In this document: piece after piece, positions 1 to 8,440 of the stretch
Layout: each line of letters opens with the position of its first letter
Position numbering within the stretch: position 1 is the first letter of the stretch
From: DB1 sp049323655
GTDB taxonomy: Bacteria; Desulfobacterota; Desulfobulbia; Desulfobulbales; SURF-16
Direction of reading: 5' to 3'
NCBI GenBank assembly: GCA_049323655.1
Contig: JBMONO010000013.1
Location: 1-64,000 of the forward strand
Length of the DNA: 64,000 nucleotides
Translations under genes and position numbers: made by a program
Notes under the pieces: generated by a model
Databases searched by the model: none
Told to the model about the DNA's origin: nothing
Seen by the model: the letters and a program-made list of their open reading frames with translations, nothing else

Positions 1-2
1 CC

Positions 3-890
3 GCCACCTTCGGCGGCTACGCGACCGGTTCTCCGGCCGGCATCCTCGAGGCCTTCAACCTGGCCTCCTACCACAATCTCAAGGATATCGTCAATTTCGC
101 CGACAATGCGTTCGATTATTTCACCGCTTCGTCCAATCCCTGCACCGCCTGCCACAACCCGCATCTGGCCCGGCGCAACAAGGCCAATGTCACCGACCCG
201 GCCTACACCGCCATCTCCCGGCCGACCGACCACTTCAATCTGTGGGGCAATGATGCCAGCGAACGGATGGACGTCTTCAGCGGCAACAAATACAAGGCCC
301 CCTATTACTACAACTCGACCGTCACCTACGAACCCGGCGCCACGGCGACCAGCAACGGCTCGCTCACCCCTGACTACAACACCTTCTGCACCGACTGCCA
401 CAACACGGTCAATACCATCTACAGCACCACCCTCGGCCGCAATCTCAAGAAGATCGACTGGAACAACGAAAAACACGGCAAGGGCAACGCCGACGGCGAC
501 ATCCGGGTGAAAACACCTTACAGCGCCGGCAGCGGCAGCCTCGGCTACGTTCTCTCCTGCCTCGACTGCCATGAGCCGCACGGCTCGCCCAATCGCTATC
601 TTCTGCGCCGCAAGATCAATCGCATCGCCCTGACCGGCACGATCACCAATGGATACAACCTCTCCTACCTGTGCGACCAGTGCCACGACAAAGCGGGCTC
701 CGACTGGGAGAGCATCCACCATTCCAGCATGGGGGTCGGCAATGATTACCCGTACAACAGAATGTCGTGCAGCTCATGCCATGGCGGCTATCCCCAGAAC
801 TGCGAGCGCTGCCACTTCCACGGGGCGATCACCGGCACGAGCGGCATCCAGCAGCCCACCAATGGAGCAACCAACCGACGCACCTTTTAG
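3..890 (+). CDS. Multihaem c-type cytochrome, C-terminal part (5' truncated by window edge)
   Basis: The reading frame is open from the window edge and ends at TAG 888-890; the start lies outside. Six CxxCH haem-binding motifs are visible in the 295 residues present: CTACH, CTDCH, CLDCH, CDQCH, CSSCH and CERCH. They are widely spaced and separated by Tyr/Asn/Gly-rich stretches, as in large secreted or outer-surface cytochromes rather than small periplasmic c3 types. The phrase CHEPHGS is of the 'doubled CxxCH' type common in extracellular electron-transfer cytochromes. The protein ends in NRRTF. Two more multihaem cytochromes follow on the same strand, so an electron-transfer role in the periplasm or at the cell surface is likely. 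The partner, the full haem count and any signal peptide cannot be judged from this fragment. Confidence 0.85.
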   Translation, partial: ATFGGYATGSPAGILEAFNLASYHNLKDIVNFADNAFDYFTASSNPCTACHNPHLARRNKANVTDPAYTAISRPTDHFNLWGNDASERMDVFSGNKYKAPYYYNSTVTYEPGATATSNGSLTPDYNTFCTDCHNTVNTIYSTTLGRNLKKIDWNNEKHGKGNADGDIRVKTPYSAGSGSLGYVLSCLDCHEPHGSPNRYLLRRKINRIALTGTITNGYNLSYLCDQCHDKAGSDWESIHHSSMGVGNDYPYNRMSCSSCHGGYPQNCERCHFHGAITGTSGIQQPTNGATNRRTF

Positions 891-1384
891 CCGGGGAAAA
901 CGGCCTTGCCCTGGCGAAGCAGGACGCCTCGCTGCGTGAATGGCCGCTCATGGCGGCTGGCGCGACGATTTTCTCCCGGCGCCGCATCATTCGCGGCCCT
1001 TGCGGGCTTAAAAAAATTCCCGCCCACGTCCTGTCCATCGGTGCGAGCCGCGCCACCACTCATCGGGCGAAACCGCGCAAGGAAAAGGCAGGCATCCATC
1101 GTCCTCACGTGACAAAATTCACGACAATCCATTCAAAAATATTGCTTTTTTTCACGGAGTGTGTGAGTATTCCCACTATTTTTCACAAGAATGAATTGTC
1201 ATTCATGTTCTTTTTTTTTACTATGGAGAAAAGCCCCGGCGGACGGCCTGTTGCGCCGCCGGAGCAGGTTGACTGAGATGACGCAGACATGTCACACGCC
1301 GCGCCACGCCCGGCATTGTCTGGAGTACTTTGCAGCCACGTCACAGGCAACGCCATAAAATCTAACATCGGGAGGAAAAGTGAA
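891..1384. other. Non-coding gap and leader of dodecahaem cytochrome gene
   Basis: About 490 bases without a convincing gene; short frames on both strands lack ribosome sites and family features. From about 1120 to 1225 the sequence becomes AT-rich, unlike its surroundings. It carries a perfect 6-bp dyad, GAATGA (1189-1194) and TCATTC (1199-1204), followed by a T-run. This could be an operator or a weak terminator. Further down a 7-bp GC hairpin, CCGGCGG (1236-1242) with CCGCCGG (1256-1262), sits in the presumed 5' leader. No confident sigma70 or sigma54 promoter was identified. Confidence 0.4.
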
Positions 1385-2197
1385 GTGAAAACGCGGACCA
1401 CAAAGAGGAAAACATTGACAAAACACCTGTTGACGACCTTTGTCATCTTCCTGACGGCCGGGGCAATGGCCCCTCTTGCTTCAGCCGCCGTTGAGGCGCG
1501 GCCCGCCCTGAGCCCCGATGACTGCGCCAAGTGCCATGACGCCGCTCCCAAAGCCATCGAGGAAGCAGGCGGCAAACACAAGACCAGCGTCACCTGCATC
1601 GATTGCCATCAGGGCCATCCTCCCAAGGATGCGGATATCATTCCCCAGTGCGGCATGTGCCATTCCGGCAAGGAACATTACAAGCTGGACAACTGCCTGC
1701 GCTGCCACAGCAACCCGCACACCCCGCTGGCGATCAGCTTCAACGAGGATCACACCGATGCCTGCCTGACCTGTCATACGGAACAGATCGACCAGCTCCG
1801 CAAAAAGCCGACCAAACACACCGAACTCTTCTGCTCCAACTGCCACACCCAGCACGGCGAGATTCCGGAATGCACCACCTGCCACGCCCCCCATTCCAGC
1901 GACATGGTCCAGGCCGACTGCCTGGCCTGCCACAAGGCGCACATGCCGAAACCGGTGACCTATCCGGATGACATCTCCTCCAAGCACTGCGCCTCCTGCC
2001 ATGACGTGGCCTATAACCTGCTGCAGGCCAGCCCTTACAAACACAAGGATGTCGCCTGCGCCGACTGCCACAAGACCGAGCATAAGATGATTCCGCAGTG
2101 CCAGGATTGCCATGGCATCCCGCATCCGCCGGCCATGATGAGCAAATTCCCGACCTGCGGCGCCTGCCACGGCATCGCCCATGACATCAAAAAATAA
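1385..2197 (+). CDS. Periplasmic dodecahaem c-type cytochrome
   Basis: Predicted 270-residue exported cytochrome with twelve CxxCH motifs (CAKCH, CIDCH, CGMCH, CLRCH, CLTCH, CSNCH, CTTCH, CLACH, CASCH, CADCH, CQDCH, CGACH), a density near one haem per 20 residues. Many extra His-containing HxxH or CHxPH pairs could supply distal haem ligands. I chose GTG 1385 because GGGAGG at 1370-1375 is 9 bases upstream and translation then begins with a Lys/Arg-rich, hydrophobic signal peptide ending near PLASA. An upstream ATG at 1289 would bury this signal. The phrase CHSNPHTPL and the haem spacing are repeated in the next gene, so the two are paralogues. Likely a soluble periplasmic electron carrier; the redox partner is unknown. 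Confidence 0.9.
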   Translation: MKTRTTKRKTLTKHLLTTFVIFLTAGAMAPLASAAVEARPALSPDDCAKCHDAAPKAIEEAGGKHKTSVTCIDCHQGHPPKDADIIPQCGMCHSGKEHYKLDNCLRCHSNPHTPLAISFNEDHTDACLTCHTEQIDQLRKKPTKHTELFCSNCHTQHGEIPECTTCHAPHSSDMVQADCLACHKAHMPKPVTYPDDISSKHCASCHDVAYNLLQASPYKHKDVACADCHKTEHKMIPQCQDCHGIPHPPAMMSKFPTCGACHGIAHDIKK

Positions 2198-2386
2198 ACC
2201 AGCGCTTTCCCGGGCAAGGGGCGGGGCGAAGGCGAGCCCCGCTTCGCTGCCTGTTGCCATTGCCAGGAATTCATGAACTCGCGAAAACGACACATCGTTC
2301 CGCCTGCACCATCATCGCCGAGCCGCCGACGGAGGTTGCTCTTTTTCGCGAAGCCGCCACTCTTACTTCAGGATTAAGGATTTCAT

Positions 2387-3361
2387 ATGAAAATGAAACG
2401 TGCGATTCTCTCCAATGTCCTCTCGGTCTTTTTTATCTCTTCGGCCATTTCCTGCATGCCGATTAACGCCACCGAGCTTGACGAAAAACAGGGAACATCA
2501 GGTGCGGAAGCAACGGCCCCGCAGCAGGAAACCCTGGTAGTCGCCCAGGCCGCTGCGCCGGCTCCGGCGCCGGAACCCGCCCCTGCCATGACCATGCCCA
2601 CCGGCAAACAGATCACCCCGGGCGGCGCCGCCCTTTATGAAGAAACCCCGCCGCTGCTGACCGTCACCCAGTGCGGCCAGTGCCACACCAACGTTTTCAA
2701 CAAATTGCAGAAAGACGGCGCCGGCCATCGCATCTACTGCCAGGATTGCCATGAACAGTTCCACTCCTACAGCCCGGTGAAGAACAACTGGAACGAGATC
2801 ATGCCCAAGTGCAGCCAGTGTCACATCGAGCCGCACGGACCGAAATTCCCCAACTGCCTGACCTGCCACAGCAATCCGCATACCCCGCTCAATGTCCAGC
2901 TCAACGCCACCCTGTCGGCGGAGTGCGGCAACTGCCATACCGGTCCATCCGGCCAACTGACCGCCAACCCCAGCAAACATACCGCGGTCGCCTGCACCGA
3001 CTGCCACCACACCAAGCACGGCACGATCCCCTCCTGCATGGAATGCCACCAGCCGCATGTGCCGGATCAGCCTCTGGAGGCATGCAAATCCTGCCATCCG
3101 GTCCACAAACCTCTGCAGATCAGCTACAGCGCCGGCACGGAGGACACCTGCGGTTCCTGCCACACCGCGGTTTACAAGACCTGGACCGCATCGCCGAGCA
3201 AACACTCCGGAGTCGCCTGCGCCGACTGCCACGAGCAGCATGGCCAGATTCCCCAGTGCACCAAGTGTCACGAGCAACCGCATGACCCGAAGATGCTGGA
3301 AAAATTCCCCCGCTGTCTCGATTGTCACATCGACGCCCACAATCCGCCGGTCAACAAGTAA
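2387..3361 (+). CDS. Dodecahaem c-type cytochrome, paralogue, possible lipoprotein
   Basis: Predicted 324 residues with twelve CxxCH motifs between residues ~95 and ~315 (CGQCH to CLDCH). ATG 2387 follows an AAGGA element at a suitable distance. The N-terminus is a signal peptide ending AISC, a marginal lipobox, so the mature protein could be a lipoprotein. It is followed by an Ala/Pro-rich spacer of about 40 residues before the first haem, which the upstream paralogue lacks. Shared blocks include CHSNPHTPL and KH-x4-C-x-DCH. The spacer would suit a membrane-tethered electron carrier reaching a partner across the periplasm. The gene lies 189 bases after its paralogue, and a strong terminator follows. 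Confidence 0.9.
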   Translation: MKMKRAILSNVLSVFFISSAISCMPINATELDEKQGTSGAEATAPQQETLVVAQAAAPAPAPEPAPAMTMPTGKQITPGGAALYEETPPLLTVTQCGQCHTNVFNKLQKDGAGHRIYCQDCHEQFHSYSPVKNNWNEIMPKCSQCHIEPHGPKFPNCLTCHSNPHTPLNVQLNATLSAECGNCHTGPSGQLTANPSKHTAVACTDCHHTKHGTIPSCMECHQPHVPDQPLEACKSCHPVHKPLQISYSAGTEDTCGSCHTAVYKTWTASPSKHSGVACADCHEQHGQIPQCTKCHEQPHDPKMLEKFPRCLDCHIDAHNPPVNK

Positions 3362-3391
3362 TATTCCGCCCGGCTCGACGGCGACCGCCGT

Positions 3392-3434
3392 CCCACCAGC
3401 CCCGCCTGCCGGGGCTGGTGGGTGTTTGTCTTTC
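3392..3434 (+). terminator. Rho-independent terminator after the cytochrome genes
   Basis: A perfect GC-rich stem containing CACCAGCCCCG (3394-3404) and CGGGGCTGGTG (3410-3420), extendable by two pairs on each side, has a 5-base loop and is followed by a T-rich tract from 3424. It lies 30 bases after the second dodecahaem cytochrome stop codon and separates that unit from the two-component genes. Confidence 0.8.
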
Positions 3435-3555
3435 CCCCTCCCCGCATCCTCCCTGTCCCTCCTTTTTTTCTTGCGCAATTCCCAGCATTGGGTAAGGTAG
3501 CCTCTGCACACCGTGACACTTTTGCCTACGCATCCTCGCCACCGGTCGCAAGCCA

Positions 3556-5328
3556 ATGCCGTTATCCTCCAACCTGAAACGGAAAATCTTTACCTATGTG
3601 ACCATCGCCGGGCTTGTTCCCCTCCTCATCCTCGCTTTCCAGGGCCATTTTTTCGGAAAAAGGGCCATCGAAAAACTGGAAACCGAGCACATGAATTATT
3701 CGCTCAAATCCCGCATGCTCTGGTTGCGGGAATGGTCCCGCCACACGAAAAAGGAGTTTTTCCGGATCGGTTCGCTGCTCTCCCATGTCGAACACGAGAT
3801 AAACGAGGACGACATCCGTACCCTGCAAATGGCGGCGCAGGGACTGTTTCACGGCCACTCCAGATACCGCTCGCTGACCATTTACAGCCCACAATGGACC
3901 ATCATCCGCCGTCTGAGCGACGGACCCCGCCTTGACGTCCTCCCACCTGACGACGATTTCAAACAACAGCTTGCCGACTCGGATACCCTCCTGTTCGGCC
4001 GGCAGAGCCTTTCCGGAGATGGTACCACCATCCTTCCCATTGGGCAAACCATCCGCAGCCGCACCGGTGAACCGCTGGCCTTTCTCGTTGCCGAAATGGA
4101 TACCGCCAGATCCCTCGAACGAATCCTCGGCGACACCAGCGATCTGGATACCAGCGGCAAACTCTTCCTCGTCGACGCCCGCGGCGCCCTGCTCTTCCAC
4201 AGCGATCCGGAACAGGCAGCTGTAAACGACTGCCCCGACTCTCCGACCAGATCCGCCACGCTCCAGCATGGTCCCTTCTGGACCCTGCAGAAAAAGCGGG
4301 ACTGCTCCGGCACCCCGGTCCTCTTCGTCGCTGCGCCTATTCCGGAAATGGAATGGACCCTGGTCGTCCAGGTCGACAGGATGCAGGCCTTGAAAGAGCT
4401 GGAAACCTACATGGGTATCGGCGCCGCCACCTCGCTGCTGGTTTTGTTCCTTATTCTTCTCATCTCCTGGCGGAGCGCAAGCCGGCTGGCCGCGCCCCTC
4501 GATGAACTGGCCAGGGTGGCAGGCCACATCACCGCCGGCAATTACCGGGAACGACTCCCACGGTTCCGGGACAGCTCACTCAATAGCGTCGGTGAGGCGT
4601 TCAACACCCTACTCGACACCCTCGAAACCAGCAAAAAATCACTCATCCAGACCATTTCACTCGGGGCCGTGGGAAAACTGAGCTCCAGCATCGTCCACGA
4701 GATGCGTAACCCTCTCTCCTCGGTCAAAATCAACCTGCAGGCCCTGGCCCGCAAGGTCAAGGACGATCCGGCCCACGCCGAGATGGCGGCGATCGCCCTG
4801 ACCCAGGTCAAACGGCTCGAATCAATGCTCTCGGATCTCCTCCAGTTCAGCAAACCCATCGAACTGCACCCCGAAGAAATCTCCTTTCGACATCTGGCCG
4901 AAGAGGCACGGGACATTCTCACCCAGAAGGCGGCGGACAAGATCATTTCTCTGGAAATCATCGATCATCTCGGCACGGCTCCCATCATTGCCGACCGAAA
5001 ACAGCTGCAGCTGGCCCTGATCAATCTGATCGACAACGCCATTCAGTGGACACCGCCGGAAAGTACGGTGCGGATCATCGGAGAGAAAAATCCGCTTGCA
5101 GGAGACGGGTTTCTCATCAAAGTGCAGGATCAGGGGCCCGGTTTTCCGCCGGAATATGCGGACAAACTCTTTCAACCGTTTTATACGACCCGGGAAAACG
5201 GCACCGGACTGGGACTGGCCAATGTGAAAAAAATCGTCGAATTTCATGGCGGCAGGGTAAGCGCCGCCACTATGGCCGGCGGCGGTGCGGAATTTACCAT
5301 GATCTTTGCAAAAAGGCAGACGCCATGA
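3556..5328 (+). CDS. Membrane sensor histidine kinase (periplasmic sensor, HAMP, HisKA, HATPase)
   Basis: Predicted 590 residues. TM helix 1 is at ~13-33, then a periplasmic sensory domain of about 250 residues (probably a Cache-like fold), TM helix 2 at ~287-307, and HAMP. The dimerisation/phosphoacceptor box VHEMRNPLSS carries His381. The ATPase domain shows N-box NLIDNAIQWTP, DQGPGFP and GTGLGLANVKKIVEFHGG. It autophosphorylates and passes phosphate to a response regulator. Its TGA overlaps the ATG of the NtrC-type regulator by ATGA, so they form a translationally coupled pair. The ligand is unknown; location between cytochromes and envelope genes suggests control of that module. Confidence 0.92.
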   Translation: MPLSSNLKRKIFTYVTIAGLVPLLILAFQGHFFGKRAIEKLETEHMNYSLKSRMLWLREWSRHTKKEFFRIGSLLSHVEHEINEDDIRTLQMAAQGLFHGHSRYRSLTIYSPQWTIIRRLSDGPRLDVLPPDDDFKQQLADSDTLLFGRQSLSGDGTTILPIGQTIRSRTGEPLAFLVAEMDTARSLERILGDTSDLDTSGKLFLVDARGALLFHSDPEQAAVNDCPDSPTRSATLQHGPFWTLQKKRDCSGTPVLFVAAPIPEMEWTLVVQVDRMQALKELETYMGIGAATSLLVLFLILLISWRSASRLAAPLDELARVAGHITAGNYRERLPRFRDSSLNSVGEAFNTLLDTLETSKKSLIQTISLGAVGKLSSSIVHEMRNPLSSVKINLQALARKVKDDPAHAEMAAIALTQVKRLESMLSDLLQFSKPIELHPEEISFRHLAEEARDILTQKAADKIISLEIIDHLGTAPIIADRKQLQLALINLIDNAIQWTPPESTVRIIGEKNPLAGDGFLIKVQDQGPGFPPEYADKLFQPFYTTRENGTGLGLANVKKIVEFHGGRVSAATMAGGGAEFTMIFAKRQTP

Positions 5329-6680
5329 CCAGTATCGCCATCATCGACGACGACCGGGCCCTGTGCCGCAGCCTCCAGCTTCAGCTCGAAGGCGAGGGCC
5401 ATCTCGTTCATACCGCCCAGCGGATGCAGGACGGTCTCGTCCTTGCAGCGACCCGGCCCTTTGATCTTATCCTGCTCGACATCAATCTCCCGGACCAGAG
5501 CGGTCTGACCGCGCTGCCCACCATGCTGGCAGAAAATCCCGAGAGTTGTGTCGTCATCATGACCGGCAATCCGGATAACAAGGCGGTCATCGAAGCGATG
5601 CGCAACGGCGCCTATGATTATCTGCGCAAACCACTCGATCTTGACGATCTCTTCGTCATGATCGCCAAGGTTGAGGACCGCAAGAAAAAAAGACAGCCCC
5701 CCGGCGAAGCACCAGACACCGTGCCGCCCGCTCTGCCCGGCGACATGATCGGCTCCCATCCGAAGATCATCGCACTGCTCAAGCATATCGGCCTGCTCTC
5801 CCGCAGCCGCGTCACCGTGCTCATTCGCGGTGAGTCCGGCACCGGCAAGGAGCTGGCGGCCCGCATTCTTCACCAGGCAACGTCGCCGGATCGCCCTTTT
5901 GTTGCCATCAACTGTTCGGCGGTGGTGGCCACTCTGCTCGAAAGCGAGCTCTTCGGTTACGAAAAGGGCGCCTTTACCGGCGCGGAAAAAACCAAAATCG
6001 GCAAAATGGAATTTGCCGGGGCAGGCACGGTTTTTCTCGATGAAATCGGCGACATGCCGATGAATCTGCAAAGCAAGCTGCTCCGCGTTCTCCAGGAAGA
6101 GGAGTTCGTTCGGGTCGGCGGCCTGGAAGCCATTCCCCTCAAGGCCCGGATAGTCGCCGCCACCCACCGCAACCTGGAGGAGATGGTGGCGGCAGAAACA
6201 TTTCGCCAGGATCTCTTCTACCGGCTCAACGTCTCGCCCTTGCATATCCCACCGCTGCGCGAACGGCCCCAGGATATCCCGCAGCTGATCACCAGTCTGC
6301 TTGCCAGAATCTGCACCAAACTGGGCTGCGAACCGCGCACGGTCAGCGTCCCCGCCATGGTGAAGATGCTGCGCCATGATTGGCCGGGTAATGTCCGGGA
6401 ACTGGAAAACGTCCTGACCCGCGCCGTCGCTCTTTCCCAGGACGACTGCATTCTCCCCGATGATATCGAATGGCAGGCAGGGCTGCCGTCATCAGCCGAC
6501 AACCCGCAACAACAGAGCGACGGACCCGTTACCCTGGCCGAAATGGAACGCCGCCACATTGAAGCCACCCTGCGCCGCCTCGACTGGAACATTACCCATT
6601 CTGCGCAGACACTGGCCATCTCGCCCACCACTCTGCGCAAAAAAATCGCCGATTTCAACCTGAAAAAACCGGGAAACTGA
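5325..6680 (+). CDS. NtrC-family sigma54-dependent response regulator
   Basis: Predicted 451 residues starting at ATG 5325, which overlaps the kinase stop; a frame extending further upstream is only the kinase shadow. The receiver domain (1-~120) has acidic cluster IDDD, phosphoacceptor Asp52 in LLDINLP, and Lys102 in LRKP. The AAA+ domain has Walker A GESGTGKE near residue 168, the sigma54-contact loop GAFTGA near 215, Walker B FLDEIGDMP and arginine finger region FYRLNV. A Fis-type helix-turn-helix (NITHSAQTLAISPTTLRKKI) ends the protein. It should activate sigma54 promoters after phosphorylation by the upstream kinase. I did not find a clean -24/-12 site nearby, so its targets may lie elsewhere. 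Confidence 0.94.
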   Translation: MTSIAIIDDDRALCRSLQLQLEGEGHLVHTAQRMQDGLVLAATRPFDLILLDINLPDQSGLTALPTMLAENPESCVVIMTGNPDNKAVIEAMRNGAYDYLRKPLDLDDLFVMIAKVEDRKKKRQPPGEAPDTVPPALPGDMIGSHPKIIALLKHIGLLSRSRVTVLIRGESGTGKELAARILHQATSPDRPFVAINCSAVVATLLESELFGYEKGAFTGAEKTKIGKMEFAGAGTVFLDEIGDMPMNLQSKLLRVLQEEEFVRVGGLEAIPLKARIVAATHRNLEEMVAAETFRQDLFYRLNVSPLHIPPLRERPQDIPQLITSLLARICTKLGCEPRTVSVPAMVKMLRHDWPGNVRELENVLTRAVALSQDDCILPDDIEWQAGLPSSADNPQQQSDGPVTLAEMERRHIEATLRRLDWNITHSAQTLAISPTTLRKKIADFNLKKPGN

Positions 6681-6740
6681 AGATCTCTGCACGGCCGACC
6701 ATCGGCATCGGCCCCACGGACAACGAACAATTCATCCGCC

Positions 6741-7949
6741 ATGAAACAACCAACAGCTCTGTCACTGCTGCTTTTCTGCCTTTTGCTCCTGCCCGTTGAC
6801 CAGTCCACCGCCTCTGCCATTACCGAGACCATCCAGATACATGGCTTCATCTCCCAGGGATATCTCGACAGCTCCGACAACAACTTCCTCGCCGACAGCG
6901 TCAACGGCACCTGGCAGTTTCATGAGGCAGGACTCAACCTCAACGCCCGGATCACCGACAAACTCCGTTTCGGCAGCCAGCTCCTGTCCCGCGACCTCGG
7001 CGACTACGGCGACGGTAGAATCAGGCTGGACTGGGGGTTGATCGATTACCATCACCGGGACTGGGCCGGTCTGCGCCTCGGCAAGGTAAAAATTCCCCTC
7101 GGCCTCTACAATACGGAACGGGACTCCGATTTTCTCCGCCCCCTCATCTTCCTGCCCCAGAGCATCTACGACGAAACCAGACGGGACAGCACCCTCGCCC
7201 ACTGGGGCGGCGAACTGTACGGGACCATGACAAGCCCGTCCGTCGGCAGCCTTGACTACCGCTTTTTTGCCGGTCGAATGAAGTATGACGACGATTCCGT
7301 CGTACACGACGCCACCCTGCTTGCCGCCAACAAATACCTGCGCGACAACCCCGACCCATCGCTGCCCGCCTCCATTGATGATTGCGACCGAGACAACGAT
7401 TATCTCTACGGATTCAATCTTCTCTACTCGCCGCCGGTCGATAATCTCCGCCTGGGGCTCAGCCTGCTCACCGGCAAGGACACCAATGAGGGTGACGGCG
7501 AAAAAACGGGAAACCAGCGAACCAACGCCAATGCGGTGCTGTCGCTGGAATATCTGTGGCGCGATTTCACCATCAGTATGGAATATGGAGAAAATGACCG
7601 CTCCGAGACCATGTTCGGTGTCACCACCTTTGACGGCACCCATCAGTCCTGGTATGTCATGCTCAGTTATGCCCTGTCCGAACGCCTCAGCGCCACCGTG
7701 CTTTACGATGAATATTACCGGAACAAACGCGACAAGAGCCCATCCGTCCATGCCAGCGGCCGCCCCAACCCGACCCCGTGGCGCAAGGACTGGGGGTTTG
7801 GCCTGCGCTATGATGTCAACCGGCAATGGACCGTGAAGGCGGAGTGGCACGTCGTCGACGGCACGGCAATGCTGCAGGATTTCTTCAACCCCGACGGCAG
7901 CGCACGCTACTGGCAGTATGGGGCGTTGAAGGTCTCATTTAACTTCTGA
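6741..7949 (+). CDS. Outer-membrane beta-barrel protein, porin-like
   Basis: Predicted 402 residues. It begins with a signal peptide (MKQPTALSLLLFCLLLL to about STASA), then alternating polar/hydrophobic strands rich in Tyr, Trp, Asp and Gly, and ends in VSFNF, a terminal Phe typical of proteins inserted by the BAM complex. Early phrases such as IHGFISQGYLDSS resemble porin-like barrels common next to PstS-like and GGDEF proteins in Deltaproteobacteria (recalled, not searched). It probably forms a channel in the outer membrane. It lies 60 bases after the response regulator and 17 bases before the PstS-like gene, suggesting one transcript. Substrate unknown. Confidence 0.75.
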   Translation: MKQPTALSLLLFCLLLLPVDQSTASAITETIQIHGFISQGYLDSSDNNFLADSVNGTWQFHEAGLNLNARITDKLRFGSQLLSRDLGDYGDGRIRLDWGLIDYHHRDWAGLRLGKVKIPLGLYNTERDSDFLRPLIFLPQSIYDETRRDSTLAHWGGELYGTMTSPSVGSLDYRFFAGRMKYDDDSVVHDATLLAANKYLRDNPDPSLPASIDDCDRDNDYLYGFNLLYSPPVDNLRLGLSLLTGKDTNEGDGEKTGNQRTNANAVLSLEYLWRDFTISMEYGENDRSETMFGVTTFDGTHQSWYVMLSYALSERLSATVLYDEYYRNKRDKSPSVHASGRPNPTPWRKDWGFGLRYDVNRQWTVKAEWHVVDGTAMLQDFFNPDGSARYWQYGALKVSFNF

Positions 7950-7966
7950 TGGCCGGCTGAACCTCT

Positions 7967-8401
7967 ATGCCCACCGCGTTGACGACCTTGCTCTTCATCC
8001 TGATCGGCCTGCTGACCTGGACCGTTCCCTTCTGTTCAGCGGCGGAAGTCACCCTCGTCGTCCACCCGGCCAATCCCCTTCCCGCCATCAGTCGGCAGGA
8101 CGCGGAGATGATCTTTCTCGGCAAGAAAACCGGCTGGGATTCCGGTGGGGCCATTCATGTCGTTGTCAACGAGGAGCGCATGGTTTATGATGACTTTTGC
8201 CGGAAAATTCTCAAAAAGACCCCGCTCCAGTATCTCCTGTATCGCAAAAAGATGCTGTTCAACGGTTCAGGTATTCCGCCGCTGACCATGGCAGACGACG
8301 AGAGCGTCATTGCCTTTATCTCCGGTTCGCCGTCGGCGGTCGGTTTCATCGACAGCCGCTCCCTCGATGACCGGGTCAGGGCGCTGGTGCTCCGTGAGTG
8401 A
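7967..8401 (+). CDS. Small PstS-like periplasmic binding protein
   Basis: Predicted 144 residues: signal peptide (~1-25), then a compact domain with phrases of the short phosphate-binding-like family: ISRQDAEMIFLGKKTGWDSG, the 'FRKILKKTP' type helix and a late SAVGFID segment matching the GxIGYV pattern of these proteins. It is about half the length of a true PstS, so it is one lobe-like unit, often found as an accessory to sensors rather than to transporters. It lies between a barrel gene and a membrane PAS-GGDEF protein with no transporter genes near it, so a sensory or accessory role is more likely than phosphate import. Confidence 0.65.
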   Translation: MPTALTTLLFILIGLLTWTVPFCSAAEVTLVVHPANPLPAISRQDAEMIFLGKKTGWDSGGAIHVVVNEERMVYDDFCRKILKKTPLQYLLYRKKMLFNGSGIPPLTMADDESVIAFISGSPSAVGFIDSRSLDDRVRALVLRE

Positions 8402-8440
8402 GCAGGCGGCGATGGGGATGATTGTTCGGAGCAACATGCC

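Noticed and set aside
950..975. Sigma54 -24/-12 promoter (CTGGCGCG region) upstream of the cytochrome genes
   Set aside because: The -24-like TGGC is present but the -12 lacks TTGC, so it falls below a usable match.
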